NCBI RefSeq assembly: GCF_000987775.1
Contig: NZ_LAHO01000001.1
Location: forward strand, 310,001 to 374,000
Direction: 5' to 3'
DNA length: 64,000 nucleotides
Source of the DNA: Arsukibacterium ikkense
GTDB lineage: Bacteria > Pseudomonadota > Gammaproteobacteria > Enterobacterales > Alteromonadaceae
The notes beneath the pieces are model-generated. The model had not been told where the DNA came from. It saw only the letters and a program-made list of their open reading frames with translations, and ran no database searches. Shown piece by piece: positions 19,276 to 27,140 of the stretch; the stretch's first letter is position 1; each line of letters opens with the position of its first letter. The translations under genes and the position numbers were made by a program.

Positions 19276-20388
19276 ATGCTGCATAAGTTTTCCGTAAAAA
19301 ACTTCCGAAATTTCGCCGATTGGTTGACACTTGATCTGTCTAGCCAACAGTACGAATTTAACGGTCAAGCGGTGCACGATGGGGTCGTCGAGCACGGCAT
19401 GATCTATGGGCCCAACGGTGGGGGAAAATCCAACCTTGGGCTTGCCATGGTTGACCCGGTTCTACACCTTGTGGACTCTCCCAGCTACCTCAGCAATCTG
19501 GACAACAACTACTTGAACGGTGGTCCAGGAGTCAAGATGGCTGAATTTGTCTTTGAGTTTCGTATTGATGGTGTTGATATTGTCTACTACTACGGGAAAA
19601 AGTCCCTAGACCAGTTGGTGTATGAGACGTTAACTATTGATAACAAAAAGGTGCTTGAAATTGACCGGCGCCAATCCACTAAAGCAAGTATTAAATTACA
19701 GGGTGCTGAATCACTGAAGTCTGATGTTGGTGACTCCAATATCTCGCTGTTGAAATATGTTCACAATAACGCGTTGTTAGACGACACGCCTACAAAGAGG
19801 CAGTTTGAAGCACTGCTCGACTTTATTGAGGGCATGGTTTTTTTTCGCTCACTCAGTACAACGCGTACCGGCGAGTACGTTGGGAAGAGTATTGGTGTCA
19901 AAAGGCTCTCGCAAAGCATCATCGATTCAGGATCTGTGAAAGACTTTGAAGCCTTTCTAAGAATGGCAGGCATTGAATGCTCACTCATCGTTGATATCAC
20001 CACCAACGGTGAGAAAGGCATCTATTTTGACTTTGGCGAAACCAAACTGGAATTTGGTATCGCCGCCTCTACCGGCACTTTGTCGTTGGGTATTTTCTAT
20101 TTCTGGTGGTTGCGTTTTCAAAGCAAAGAAATTACCTTTGCATACATCGACGAGTTTGACGCATTTTACCACCACGCACTGGCTTCGAGCATTGTCGTAA
20201 AGGTCACCGAATCCGATTGCCAAACTATTATGACCACCCACAACACTGGTGTTATGAGCAACGACTTGCTTCGGCCAGATTGTTATTTTGTACTGGATAA
20301 AGACATTAAGCCTATTACCGCTTTAACAGGTAAAGAGCTACGAAAAGCGCACAACTTGGAAAAAATCTATAAAGGCATGTCTAGCTAA
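19276..20388 (+). CDS. AAA_15/ABC-type ATPase, putative defence-system sensor
   Basis: The 370-residue protein begins FSVKNFRNFADWLTLDL, as in SMC/RecF-like and AAA_15 ATPases of defence systems. Walker A is GPNGGGKS (residues 45-52). An ABC-signature-like STGTLSLG comes next, then Walker B in FAYIDEFDAFYHH (D292, E293) and the switch histidine H322 in MTTHNTGVMS. All parts of an active ATPase are present, without a fused nuclease domain. Its stop codon overlaps the next start (TAATG). Related families are PARIS AriA and RloA. The defence role is inferred from architecture and context; the substrate is unknown. Confidence 0.75.
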   Translation: MLHKFSVKNFRNFADWLTLDLSSQQYEFNGQAVHDGVVEHGMIYGPNGGGKSNLGLAMVDPVLHLVDSPSYLSNLDNNYLNGGPGVKMAEFVFEFRIDGVDIVYYYGKKSLDQLVYETLTIDNKKVLEIDRRQSTKASIKLQGAESLKSDVGDSNISLLKYVHNNALLDDTPTKRQFEALLDFIEGMVFFRSLSTTRTGEYVGKSIGVKRLSQSIIDSGSVKDFEAFLRMAGIECSLIVDITTNGEKGIYFDFGETKLEFGIAASTGTLSLGIFYFWWLRFQSKEITFAYIDEFDAFYHHALASSIVVKVTESDCQTIMTTHNTGVMSNDLLRPDCYFVLDKDIKPITALTGKELRKAHNLEKIYKGMSS

Positions 20389-21110
20389 TGGAACGCACGC
20401 TGTTTGTATTTGAAGGAGAAGTACGCGAAAAGCAATATTTCAAAAGCCTTGAACGTGTTTTTTTCAGCGGTGAAGAAAATCATATTTTGGTCAGCTTTCA
20501 GAATGATATTTACGAGTTATACCAAAAACTCTCCAACGATGAAGATTTAGACCCATTTGAGCTTATTAGGGAACTGAACCCAGCCGCACAGAATCAGGAA
20601 GAACTTGCTAAATTAAGACGTGATCAAATTGGTCAAATCTATCTTTTCTTTGACATGGAACCCCGCGACAACCTCTACTCCGGCCAAAAATTACTGAATA
20701 TGCTAGAGTTATTCAACAATGAAACTGAGCACGGCAAGTTGTTTGTCAGCTACCCTATGGTCGAAGCCTTGCGAGACATTGATGACCATAACGAGTACCT
20801 CACTCGAACTGCTTATCTATCTGATTGCATAGGGAAAAATTATAAAGGTCTATCCGCTAGACGTGGTAGCGCAATTTACCAAGATGCAAGAAAAATCGAC
20901 AAGCCACTTTGGCAAGGCTTAGTAGAGGCTAATGTAAAAAAAGCAAACGGTTTAGTTAGCGGTGAGTACAGCCCTGCACCTATTCTAGACGCGCTACCTA
21001 TTGCTCAACGTCAGCTAGCGAATTACTTGCCAAATGAGCAAGTAGCGGTATTGAGCGCTTTTCCAATATTTTTGGCGGATTATTTTGGAAAGAAAGTTTA
21101 CGACCTTTAA
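20388..21110 (+). CDS. Small Toprim-like protein (RloB/AriB-like), putative effector
   Basis: The 240-residue protein opens with TLFVFEGEVREKQYFKSL, which fits the Toprim acidic motif (E9-G-E11, E14) seen in RloB-type and OLD-type nucleases. A second acidic strand, IYLFFDMEPRD (D89, E91, D94), is in the place of the usual D-x-D. It is followed by FVSYPMVEALRD (P123, E126), similar in position to the P-x-x-E element of RloB-like proteins. It starts on the last base of the ATPase stop codon, so the two are coupled. I infer an effector nuclease; the motif match is my own reading and the exact family is uncertain. Confidence 0.6.
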   Translation: MERTLFVFEGEVREKQYFKSLERVFFSGEENHILVSFQNDIYELYQKLSNDEDLDPFELIRELNPAAQNQEELAKLRRDQIGQIYLFFDMEPRDNLYSGQKLLNMLELFNNETEHGKLFVSYPMVEALRDIDDHNEYLTRTAYLSDCIGKNYKGLSARRGSAIYQDARKIDKPLWQGLVEANVKKANGLVSGEYSPAPILDALPIAQRQLANYLPNEQVAVLSAFPIFLADYFGKKVYDL

Positions 21111-21382
21111 TCATTTTTGGTTGATTACGATTAAGTCATTGATTATCCTTTATTAAAATAAAGGACCTTACTTTAAATGGGGAACTATTTGTTGATTTAA
21201 CGTTAAAGGACGGATGATAGTTAATCGTAAAACTGGGGTCGTAACAGAATTTAAGCCGCTCAGATCACATCCACTCGTTTTAGTTTATTGCTAAATTTCA
21301 TTCATTGAAGTTCTAATTTTACTTCTGTTGACTTCTAATTTTACATGGATTAATTTCTAAGCTTTCGCAGCAGAAATTCCCC
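21111..21382. other. AT-rich intergenic stretch with relic repeats
   Basis: It holds an AT-rich palindrome, TCCTTTATT / AATAAAGGA (21146-21165), not followed by a T run. There is a single ACTGGGGTC motif at 21232-21240, related to the repeat core further on. TTCTAATTTTAC occurs twice (21311-21322 and 21333-21344), 22 bases apart. No open frame with a ribosome site was found. Confidence 0.5.
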
Positions 21383-21556
21383 ATGTTTAAGCGCTTTATC
21401 ACGCCTCGGGTGACAGAGGCCCTTACTGACAACCCCGTGGTACTGATTGTTGGGCCGCGCCGCGCGGGCAAGACGACATTGGCGCGACAAATGACAACCG
21501 CCGGACGACGCTATATCACACTTGATGATCAAACCGTAATATTCTGGGGCAGATAA
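21383..21556 (+). pseudogene. Truncated DUF4143-type (AAA_14) ATPase
   Basis: The 57-codon frame starts MFKRFITPRVTEAL and contains a Walker A motif, VGPRRAGKTTLARQM, then RRYITLDDQT. This matches the N-terminus of DUF4143-family ATPases, which are usually near 400 residues. After LDDQT the frame runs into the GGGGTC repeat and stops at TAA 21554-21556, so about 85 percent of the protein is missing. It is probably a remnant of a larger gene cut by the repeat array or a deletion. Confidence 0.8.
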
Positions 21557-21644
21557 TATTCGGGGTCTAATATTCGGGGTCAGATAAAAATTAAATCGAA
21601 TCCTCTAATATTCGGGGTCAGATAAAAATTAAATCGAATCCTCT
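21536..21644 (+). repeat. Tandem 38-bp repeat with GGGGTCAGATAAAAATT core
   Basis: Two exact 38-bp units (21569-21606 and 21607-21644) each begin AATATTCGGGGTCAGATAAA and end in AAATCGAATCCTCT. They are preceded by a 13-base partial unit (21555-21567) and a degenerate unit with an extra T and a missing T (21537-21554). Similar GGGGTCAGA-type motifs occur in my memory near REP-associated Y1 transposases in gammaproteobacteria, but no transposase is present here. Confidence 0.8.
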
Positions 21645-21737
21645 GCTTTTCACACCGATCTGCCGTTAGAGTTTATGCAATAATTCGCCAAAAGCAGCAA
21701 TTTCCTTCCCTAAAAAGAATTTCCTAAGTGAGATGTT

Positions 21738-23090
21738 ATGTCCATTATTAAAAGAACAACAGGTCATTGTATTAGCATGATGTTGCTGTGTTTTCACGCT
21801 AGTGCTGCTGAGGTGACTGCATTTGAGTCTTTTGTTCAGTTGCAGCTCAAAAGCGATGGGCCGGGTTTGGCATACATTGTCACTAAAAATGGCGAGACTA
21901 TTTATTCTGGTGCCTATGGTATGGCTAATGTTGAGACGAGAGCAGTGCTTAGCCCCGACAGCACGTTTAATATCGCTTCTGTGACCAAGCAATTTACCGC
22001 TGCGGCCATTATGCAGTTGCAGCAGCAAGGCAAATTAAACGTTAAAGACAATATCAACAAGTACCTGCCTGAATTTCCGACTGCAGGGCATGTTATTACT
22101 ATCGAACACTTATTAACGCATACCTCAGGTTTGGCCAGAAACCCCGGCACTGGTAATCAACAGACCACGGAGGTCATCGATTCAGAGCAAATGCTGGTGT
22201 TATTTGCTAAGGAGCCTATGCAATTTGCTCCAGGTGAAAAAATGCAGTATTCCAATATGGGATATAAGCTGTTAGGGCTAATCATCGAAGTGGCAAGTGG
22301 CCAGCCTTATGGCGACTATATCGAAAAAAACATCTTTGCTAAGCTGGGTATGAAGCACAGCAACTATGGCAATCGGCAAAGCGGAGCCCTTAAAGCTGAC
22401 GGGTATTATCAAAGTTGGCAGCATGGCTACCAGCGGGCGAGAATACAAGATGTTTCCTGGACTTATGCAGGTGGTGGCCTGGCTTCCAGTGCCAATGATT
22501 TAGCCCTGTGGTACCGTGCTTTGCTGGATGGCACCTTTATTAGCCAGGACAGCTATCGACAAATGATCACGCCGTTTAGCCTGAATGATGGCAGCAGCTC
22601 AAATTATGGCTATGGTCTTAATAACATAAGACTGCATAACCGCAGTGCCGTGATCCACCAGGGCTCATTACCAGGCTATAAAGCCAGTGCCGTCTATTTC
22701 CCTGATGAAGGTATTTACGCCACTGTGCTTAGCAATCTTAGCAGTGTAGAGACGTTTGAATTTTTCTCAGTATTGACCGGCGAGCTGTTTGGCCTGTCAT
22801 ACCCGAGCTTTGAGCCGGTACAGCTTACGGCATCACAGCAAGAGCAGATTATGGGGGACTATCAAACCAGCTCAGGTGCCATTCGAAAAATATTTATGGA
22901 AGAGGGGTTAATGTATTCCAGATTGGGTAATGCGTTAGTCTATGCGGTAACGCCGCTGGTCAATAATACATTTTTATATGGTCAATCAACCAGTTATTTC
23001 ACCATTAAACAAGATACTACGGGCCGTCAAATTCTCAGCTACTACCCAAGTGTTACGGCTAAACCGGAAATAGCCGTTAAGTTGCAGTAG
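21738..23090 (+). CDS. Secreted serine hydrolase, class C beta-lactamase / PBP4*-like
   Basis: The 450-residue protein has a signal peptide ending in HASA (about residue 23) and a beta-lactamase-related domain. The catalytic Ser81-x-x-Lys84 is in NIASVTKQF, Tyr171-x-Asn173 is in MQYSNMGYKLLG, and HQGSLPGY is in the place of the third (K/H-x-G) motif. A roughly 100-residue C-terminal beta-rich tail follows, as in family S12 esterases and peptidases. It acts in the periplasm or outside the cell. The substrate cannot be told; true antibiotic resistance is not implied. It has no close operon partner. Confidence 0.9.
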   Translation: MSIIKRTTGHCISMMLLCFHASAAEVTAFESFVQLQLKSDGPGLAYIVTKNGETIYSGAYGMANVETRAVLSPDSTFNIASVTKQFTAAAIMQLQQQGKLNVKDNINKYLPEFPTAGHVITIEHLLTHTSGLARNPGTGNQQTTEVIDSEQMLVLFAKEPMQFAPGEKMQYSNMGYKLLGLIIEVASGQPYGDYIEKNIFAKLGMKHSNYGNRQSGALKADGYYQSWQHGYQRARIQDVSWTYAGGGLASSANDLALWYRALLDGTFISQDSYRQMITPFSLNDGSSSNYGYGLNNIRLHNRSAVIHQGSLPGYKASAVYFPDEGIYATVLSNLSSVETFEFFSVLTGELFGLSYPSFEPVQLTASQQEQIMGDYQTSSGAIRKIFMEEGLMYSRLGNALVYAVTPLVNNTFLYGQSTSYFTIKQDTTGRQILSYYPSVTAKPEIAVKLQ

Positions 23091-23112
23091 AGATTTGAGG
23101 AAAAGGCTCATT

Positions 23113-23191
23113 GTTTAGCCATCAGAATACTCGGTGCTTGACTGAGAAAAGACCGTTTAGTTCAGCAAGTCTATTGCTTGAATGGCTAAAC
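23113..23191. repeat. Branched inverted-repeat element upstream of parD
   Basis: A perfect 10-bp inverted repeat, GTTTAGCCAT (23113-23122) and ATGGCTAAAC (23182-23191), encloses two smaller hairpins: CTCGGT / ACTGAG (one G-U pair) and AGCAA / TTGCT. As RNA it could fold as a three-way junction. It does not end in a T run. Its function is unknown. Confidence 0.45.
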
Positions 23192-23210
23192 CGAACCATA
23201 AATACAAACA

Positions 23211-23239
23211 TTGACAATCTTTGCACTGGAGCCTAGCAT
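23211..23239 (+). promoter_or_regulatory. Promoter of the parD-like gene
   Basis: Consensus TTGACA (23211-23216) and TAGCAT (23234-23239) are separated by 17 bases. The predicted start is near 23246. Confidence 0.7.
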
Positions 23240-23253
23240 CATCGATATCAATG
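23240..23253. promoter_or_regulatory. Possible antitoxin operator
   Basis: CATCGAT / ATCAATG is an imperfect palindrome (6 of 7 pairs) lying at the predicted transcription start. ParD-family antitoxins repress their own promoters by binding such palindromes, so this is a candidate operator. Confidence 0.4.
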
Positions 23254-23272
23254 TTTACCCTTGGAGGTCATT

Positions 23273-23530
23273 ATGCATGTATCCCTGACTGCCGAATTAG
23301 AGTCTCGCGTTAAAGCCAAGGTGGCAAGCGGGTTATATAACAATGCCAGCGAAGTTATCCGCGAAGCATTACGTTTTATGGATACTCACGAAGACTGGAT
23401 CAAAGAAGTGAAACTGGCTCGCTTACGCGAACAATTGAAAGTGGCTACCGAACAACTGGACCGTGGCGAAGGTATTGCGATTGAATCAAAGGCTGCTCTG
23501 GATTCACTATTTGACGAGATAAAAGGCTAA
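23273..23530 (+). CDS. ParD-family (CopG/RHH) antitoxin, orphan
   Basis: An 85-residue protein with an N-terminal ribbon-helix-helix DNA-binding segment (MHVSLTAELESRVKAKVASG, then NNASEVIREALRFM). The acidic, helical C-terminal half is the part that normally wraps the toxin. I chose ATG 23273 because GGAGG (23263-23267) is 5 bases upstream. ParD neutralises the ParE gyrase toxin and represses its own operon. No intact parE follows; only a short remnant is seen. It may now act as a free antitoxin or regulator. Confidence 0.85.
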   Translation: MHVSLTAELESRVKAKVASGLYNNASEVIREALRFMDTHEDWIKEVKLARLREQLKVATEQLDRGEGIAIESKAALDSLFDEIKG

Positions 23531-23534
23531 ACAC

Positions 23535-23567
23535 CTGCCAGCCTACAAGCTGGTCATAGCGCCTGCT
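23535..23567 (+). pseudogene. Remnant of a parE-type toxin start
   Basis: Four bases after the parD stop, a frame reads (CTG)-PAYKLVIAPAT, similar to the usual ParE N-terminus M-P-x-Y-x-L. The start is CTG rather than ATG, and similarity is lost after about 10 codons. No ParE body follows before the convergent VF530 gene. It is probably the decayed 5' end of the lost toxin partner. Confidence 0.45.
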
Positions 23568-23613
23568 ACATGGCCGCCAAGACCCTCTACGTCACCTAAA
23601 ATAGCTTTTCAAG

Positions 23614-23838
23614 CTATTCCTGATGTAACTTAGTGGCAATAAACAGTGCTTCGGTTTTTTCGCGGGCCCAGGGCGTGCGGCGTAAAAACTTCAGGCTGCT
23701 TTTTACCGAAGGGTCGGTTTTAAAGCAGTTAATATCTATCCGGTTTGCCAGTTCCGGCCAGCCGTAGTGATCAACCAGGGCTGTAACGATTTGCTCCAGC
23801 TTAATGCCATGCAAGGGGTTGTTTTGTTGTTCGCTCAT
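23614..23838 (-). CDS. VF530 family (DUF2132) protein
   Basis: A 74-residue protein with the family pattern [28 protein letters not shown] and [24 protein letters not shown]. The name comes from a Vibrio fischeri protein of known fold; members are small, basic and proposed to bind DNA. It reads away from a terminator shared with the isocitrate dehydrogenase region. Its cellular role is not known. Confidence 0.85.
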   Translation of the reverse strand: MSEQQNNPLHGIKLEQIVTALVDHYGWPELANRIDINCFKTDPSVKSSLKFLRRTPWAREKTEALFIATKLHQE

Positions 23839-23861
23839 TCTCGCTCCTGCCGGTAGCTAAA

Positions 23862-23888
23862 AAAATAGCCACGTTAAGTGGCTATTTT
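23862..23888 (-). terminator. Terminator after the isocitrate dehydrogenase gene
   Basis: An 11-bp stem, AAAATAGCCAC / GTGGCTATTTT, with loop GTTAA. The leading A run gives a U run on the minus strand, 30 bases after the dehydrogenase stop. Confidence 0.85.
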
Positions 23889-23917
23889 ATCTGTAATGTC
23901 AGCTATTACCAGCGCAA

Positions 23918-24925
23918 TTATAAACGCTCAAGCATGGCCTGAGTAAAATCGGTAGTGCCAAAGCTGCCACCCAGGTCGCGGGTGGTGCGGTCGCCACTGG
24001 CAATAACATCGGCCAGTGCGGCGCGGATTTTCTCTGCTTTGTCCTGCATTTTCAGGTATTCCAGCATTTGAATCGAGGCCAGAATAACCGAGCTGGGGTT
24101 GGCCAGGTTTTTGCCGGCAATATCCGGCGCACTGCCGTGTACCGCTTCAAAGATAGCACAATCTTTGCCGATGTTAGCACCTGGCGCCATCCCTAAGCCA
24201 CCGACTAAACCGGCGCATAAATCAGACAAAATATCGCCGAACAGGTTAGTGGTAACAATAACGTCAAACTGCTGCGGGTTCATTACTAACTGCATACAGG
24301 TGTTATCAACAATCATTTCCTGCGTTTCAATGTCCGGGTAGCGCGTGGCGACTTCCCGCGCGGTTTTCAGAAATAAACCAGAGGTAGACTTCAGAATATT
24401 GGCTTTATGCACAATAGTCACTTTTTTGCGGTTTTCGCGCCGGGCGGTCTCAAAGGCAAATACTGCAATGCGCTCGGCACCTTCGCGGGTAATAATGCTG
24501 CTGGCTTCGGCAATCAAACCATCCTCAGATACCTGCTGCCGGTGGCCTGAGTACATGCCCTCAGTATTTTCACGAATGGTGATAATGTCGATATTCTCGT
24601 AGCGGGCTTTGGTGCCTTTAAACGAAATAACCGGCCGCACGTTCGCATACAAGCTGAACTGCTTGCGCAGGGTTACGTTAATCGAGGTAAAGCCATCGCC
24701 CACCGGGGTAGTTAACGGGCCCTTTAAGGTGATCTTGTTGCGGGCAATCGCATCCAGAGTGGCCTGCGGCAACAACTCGCCGGTTTTCTCCAGCGCTGTC
24801 AGGCCTGCATCAACATATTCGTAGTCAAAATCACAACCGGCTTTGGCTAATACTTCAATAGCAGCCTCGACAATACTCGGGCCAATGCCATCGCCTTTAA
24901 TGACAGTAATGGTTTGCTTACTCAT
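23918..24925 (-). CDS. NAD-dependent isocitrate dehydrogenase
   Basis: The enzyme oxidatively decarboxylates isocitrate to 2-oxoglutarate in the citric acid cycle. The 335-residue protein is the short, NAD-type form related to isopropylmalate dehydrogenase. It has GDGIGPSIVEAAIEVL, TIRENTEGMYSGH, the metal-binding NLFGDILSDLCAGLVGGLGMAPGAN and EAVHGSAPDIAGKNLANP. An NADP-type Icd would be longer (about 416 or 740 residues). The short gap before the next upstream gene holds its own promoter region. Tartrate or isopropylmalate dehydrogenase are less likely alternatives. Confidence 0.88.
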   Translation of the reverse strand: MSKQTITVIKGDGIGPSIVEAAIEVLAKAGCDFDYEYVDAGLTALEKTGELLPQATLDAIARNKITLKGPLTTPVGDGFTSINVTLRKQFSLYANVRPVISFKGTKARYENIDIITIRENTEGMYSGHRQQVSEDGLIAEASSIITREGAERIAVFAFETARRENRKKVTIVHKANILKSTSGLFLKTAREVATRYPDIETQEMIVDNTCMQLVMNPQQFDVIVTTNLFGDILSDLCAGLVGGLGMAPGANIGKDCAIFEAVHGSAPDIAGKNLANPSSVILASIQMLEYLKMQDKAEKIRAALADVIASGDRTTRDLGGSFGTTDFTQAMLERL

Positions 24926-25084
24926 GGGGATCCTCAGGGTTTTAAAGGGGGAAAATAGGCAGGCATTAACCGCCTGGAACCGCCGGAATATAGCATTTTT
25001 GGCCCTGTTTCGCCAGTTTGGTGGAAGTTTACGATAGAAGCAGCGCTTATAGTGGCTATAAGGCTGCTGAATGATGTAATTAAA

Positions 25085-26788
25085 CTACATTTCTGGCAAA
25101 GGATAATAACATTCACTGCTGGCCATCAGTTGTTGCTGCCACCAGATGGCAGGTTGCTGCGCCAGGCCTAAGTGCGCTGAGGCTACTGGCAATAAGTTGC
25201 TAAGCCGTTGCTGGTTTTGTTCACTGGCACAATACACCGACAGGCAAAGTTGCCAGCTAAAGCGTAGCAGAACTGTCAGCTGTGCTGGCTGTCTGTGCTG
25301 CCAGTCGTTGGCAGCTTTGGCCCACTGCGGCTGCTGATAGTGGCTGAGTAGTTTGCTGACAGTCTGAGGGTAGTCAGCAGCTTGCCAGATATGTTGTTGG
25401 ATGATCTGACCAAGAAGTTGCTGGCCCTGCACATGGCGACCGAGCGCAATGTTAACTGTTGCCGGCTGTTGCCACAGGCTGAGTGAGGCGCAGCGGGTAA
25501 TCAGGCCGGCAGTGCTGCTGGCCATAGGTTGCCGCATATTGTCGCTAACCAGCAATAAGGCGTGTTGTAAGCAGCGTTGCAGTTGTTCCAGCCAAGGCTG
25601 ATGCGGGTGGGCGAGCTGACAGCAAAACTGGTGTAACTCGGCCTGAGCCAGCCAGTCACTTAAGGCATCCTGACCTAACATGCTGATGGCATGCCGCAGC
25701 CGGGAAACCGGTAATTGCTGGCGGCTGATTTGCTGCGCCGCATGCAGCAGAAACTGGCTGATAAGCGGCAGATCTGCCAGTGCATTAACCTGGGCCGTTA
25801 AACTCAGCACGGCCAGCCGGGGATATAATGAATTTTCCAGGCAGGATTCCAGCTTTACTTCAGTAACACGCGGCAGCAACTCAGGCGCTGGCTCTAACAA
25901 CGCCAGCCAGGCCGACTCCCGAAAGTACTGCGGGCCTAATAGTGTAAGTTCTGACAGCGGTAATTGCGTTACATCGCGGCCAATGGTTTTAGCAGCCGGG
26001 TCAAACTGCCGTACATACACTGTTGCCGGTGCTTGCTGCTCAGTGGCCGCAATACCACTGATAAACCAATAGCTTTGAGCCTGCCTGGCGGTGGGTAACG
26101 CTTTGGCAAACCTACCGGGCAGGGCTTGCGCTGCACAGAGCTGCTGCAGCAGGCAAAACCAGTGCTGCTGCGAGCTGTCAGCTTGTCCGCTCTGGTATTT
26201 TAGTAACAGTTGTTCCAAAGCCAGCTGATTGCCTGCGGCTGGCAACAATTGGGCTGCCAGCTGGTTGGCCAGATTAAGCAGCGGGCCGTCAGGGTGCAGC
26301 TGCCAGGGCGGCTGCTGGCGCACATTGCAAGCGGCGATCAGTAGCGGCAATAATGGGTGTTGTCTGTTAGCGTGCTGCAACGCTTTGGCCGTTAGCAGCT
26401 GCGCTTGTGCTGAGCTATTAGCTTGCGGTGTAAACACAGCAGGCAGGATAATAGCTTGTAAAAATAACTGGCTGCGCGCTGCCTGCCAACCGTAGCTGCG
26501 GCTGAAGATTAAACCCAGGGTCAGGGCTTTTACAGCGCGAGCCTGACCAGGTGACAGCTGACGCGCAGTCAGATTCAGTTGCGCAATAACGCTGGCGGGA
26601 TTGTGCTGTGCCAGCTCAATAAATAATACTGCTAGCTGGACACTGTGCTGCAATGCAAGCTCAAGAGTGTCGCCGTCAGCAAGGTGCTGACCTGGCTGAG
26701 CGAGTTGCTGCATGCCCAGATAAAACCGAGGCCACTGGCTATCAGCTGTTGCCATTTGCAGCGTATTGTTGATATTGACTGATAGCAT
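25085..26788 (-). CDS. Degenerate HDOD-like protein of unknown function
   Basis: A 567-residue, glutamine-, alanine- and leucine-rich, mostly helical soluble protein. A central stretch, QQLPVSRLRHAISMLGQDALSDWLAQAEL (read in parts), resembles the core helix pair of HDOD signalling domains. No HD-type metal site is visible. The start is uncertain: ATG 26788 has AGGTG just upstream on the minus strand and overlaps the previous gene by 47 bases. ATG 26755 overlaps it by only 14 bases but has no ribosome site. It is the last gene of a ppnN-xni-DUF3192 run. I cannot assign a function. Confidence 0.65.
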   Translation of the reverse strand: MLSVNINNTLQMATADSQWPRFYLGMQQLAQPGQHLADGDTLELALQHSVQLAVLFIELAQHNPASVIAQLNLTARQLSPGQARAVKALTLGLIFSRSYGWQAARSQLFLQAIILPAVFTPQANSSAQAQLLTAKALQHANRQHPLLPLLIAACNVRQQPPWQLHPDGPLLNLANQLAAQLLPAAGNQLALEQLLLKYQSGQADSSQQHWFCLLQQLCAAQALPGRFAKALPTARQAQSYWFISGIAATEQQAPATVYVRQFDPAAKTIGRDVTQLPLSELTLLGPQYFRESAWLALLEPAPELLPRVTEVKLESCLENSLYPRLAVLSLTAQVNALADLPLISQFLLHAAQQISRQQLPVSRLRHAISMLGQDALSDWLAQAELHQFCCQLAHPHQPWLEQLQRCLQHALLLVSDNMRQPMASSTAGLITRCASLSLWQQPATVNIALGRHVQGQQLLGQIIQQHIWQAADYPQTVSKLLSHYQQPQWAKAANDWQHRQPAQLTVLLRFSWQLCLSVYCASEQNQQRLSNLLPVASAHLGLAQQPAIWWQQQLMASSECYYPLPEM

Positions 26789-27140
26789 CTTCACCTTTTG
26801 CCACCAGTAGCCGGTTGGCAAACAACAAGGCGGTGCATTCATCCTCAGTGGTGATGCCATCGGCTAATTTACGGTGCGTCCGGTAGTACAACAGTTGGTA
26901 AATTGCACCATTTACCTCGATTGCTTTGGTAATGTCTGGCCCACCAAGCCGCTTGATCACATCGTCTTGCAGGTTGTTATCAGTAATCTTATAGCGACCT
27001 ATAACTTTAGCATTAAAGTTTTCACGATGTTGCCAGCTCATTTGCGCCGGATCATCTTTATAAAATAGCAGCACAGCCAGAGTTAACAGCACATACAAAA
27101 CGAAACCGCCGGCAAATAAGGCCACTGCTTTTATTTTCAT
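26742..27140 (-). CDS. DUF3192 domain protein, membrane-anchored
   Basis: A 132-residue protein with one N-terminal transmembrane helix (about residues 6-26). A DUF3192 domain ends in YQLLYYRTHRKLADGITTEDECTALLFANRLLVA. The conserved YYRTH, T-x-DECT and F-x-N-x-L pattern is shared with a second copy at 34.1 kb, which is a lipoprotein. The start overlaps the xni stop by 4 bases. DUF3192 is SmpA/BamE-like in size and in its short beta domain, but its role is unknown. Confidence 0.85.
   Translation of the reverse strand: MKIKAVALFAGGFVLYVLLTLAVLLFYKDDPAQMSWQHRENFNAKVIGRYKITDNNLQDDVIKRLGGPDITKAIEVNGAIYQLLYYRTHRKLADGITTEDECTALLFANRLLVAKGEDAISQYQQYAANGNS

Noticed and set aside
21569..21644. CRISPR-like array
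   Set aside because: The two 38-bp units are directly adjacent with no spacers, and no cas genes are near.
21738..23090. Clinical-type class C beta-lactamase
   Set aside because: The third motif is H-x-G-type and there is a long C-terminal domain, typical of S12 esterases and peptidases rather than AmpC.
23113..23191. Integron attC site
   Set aside because: The cores are in the order GTTTAGC then GCTAAAC, the reverse of attC, and there is no integrase or cassette array.
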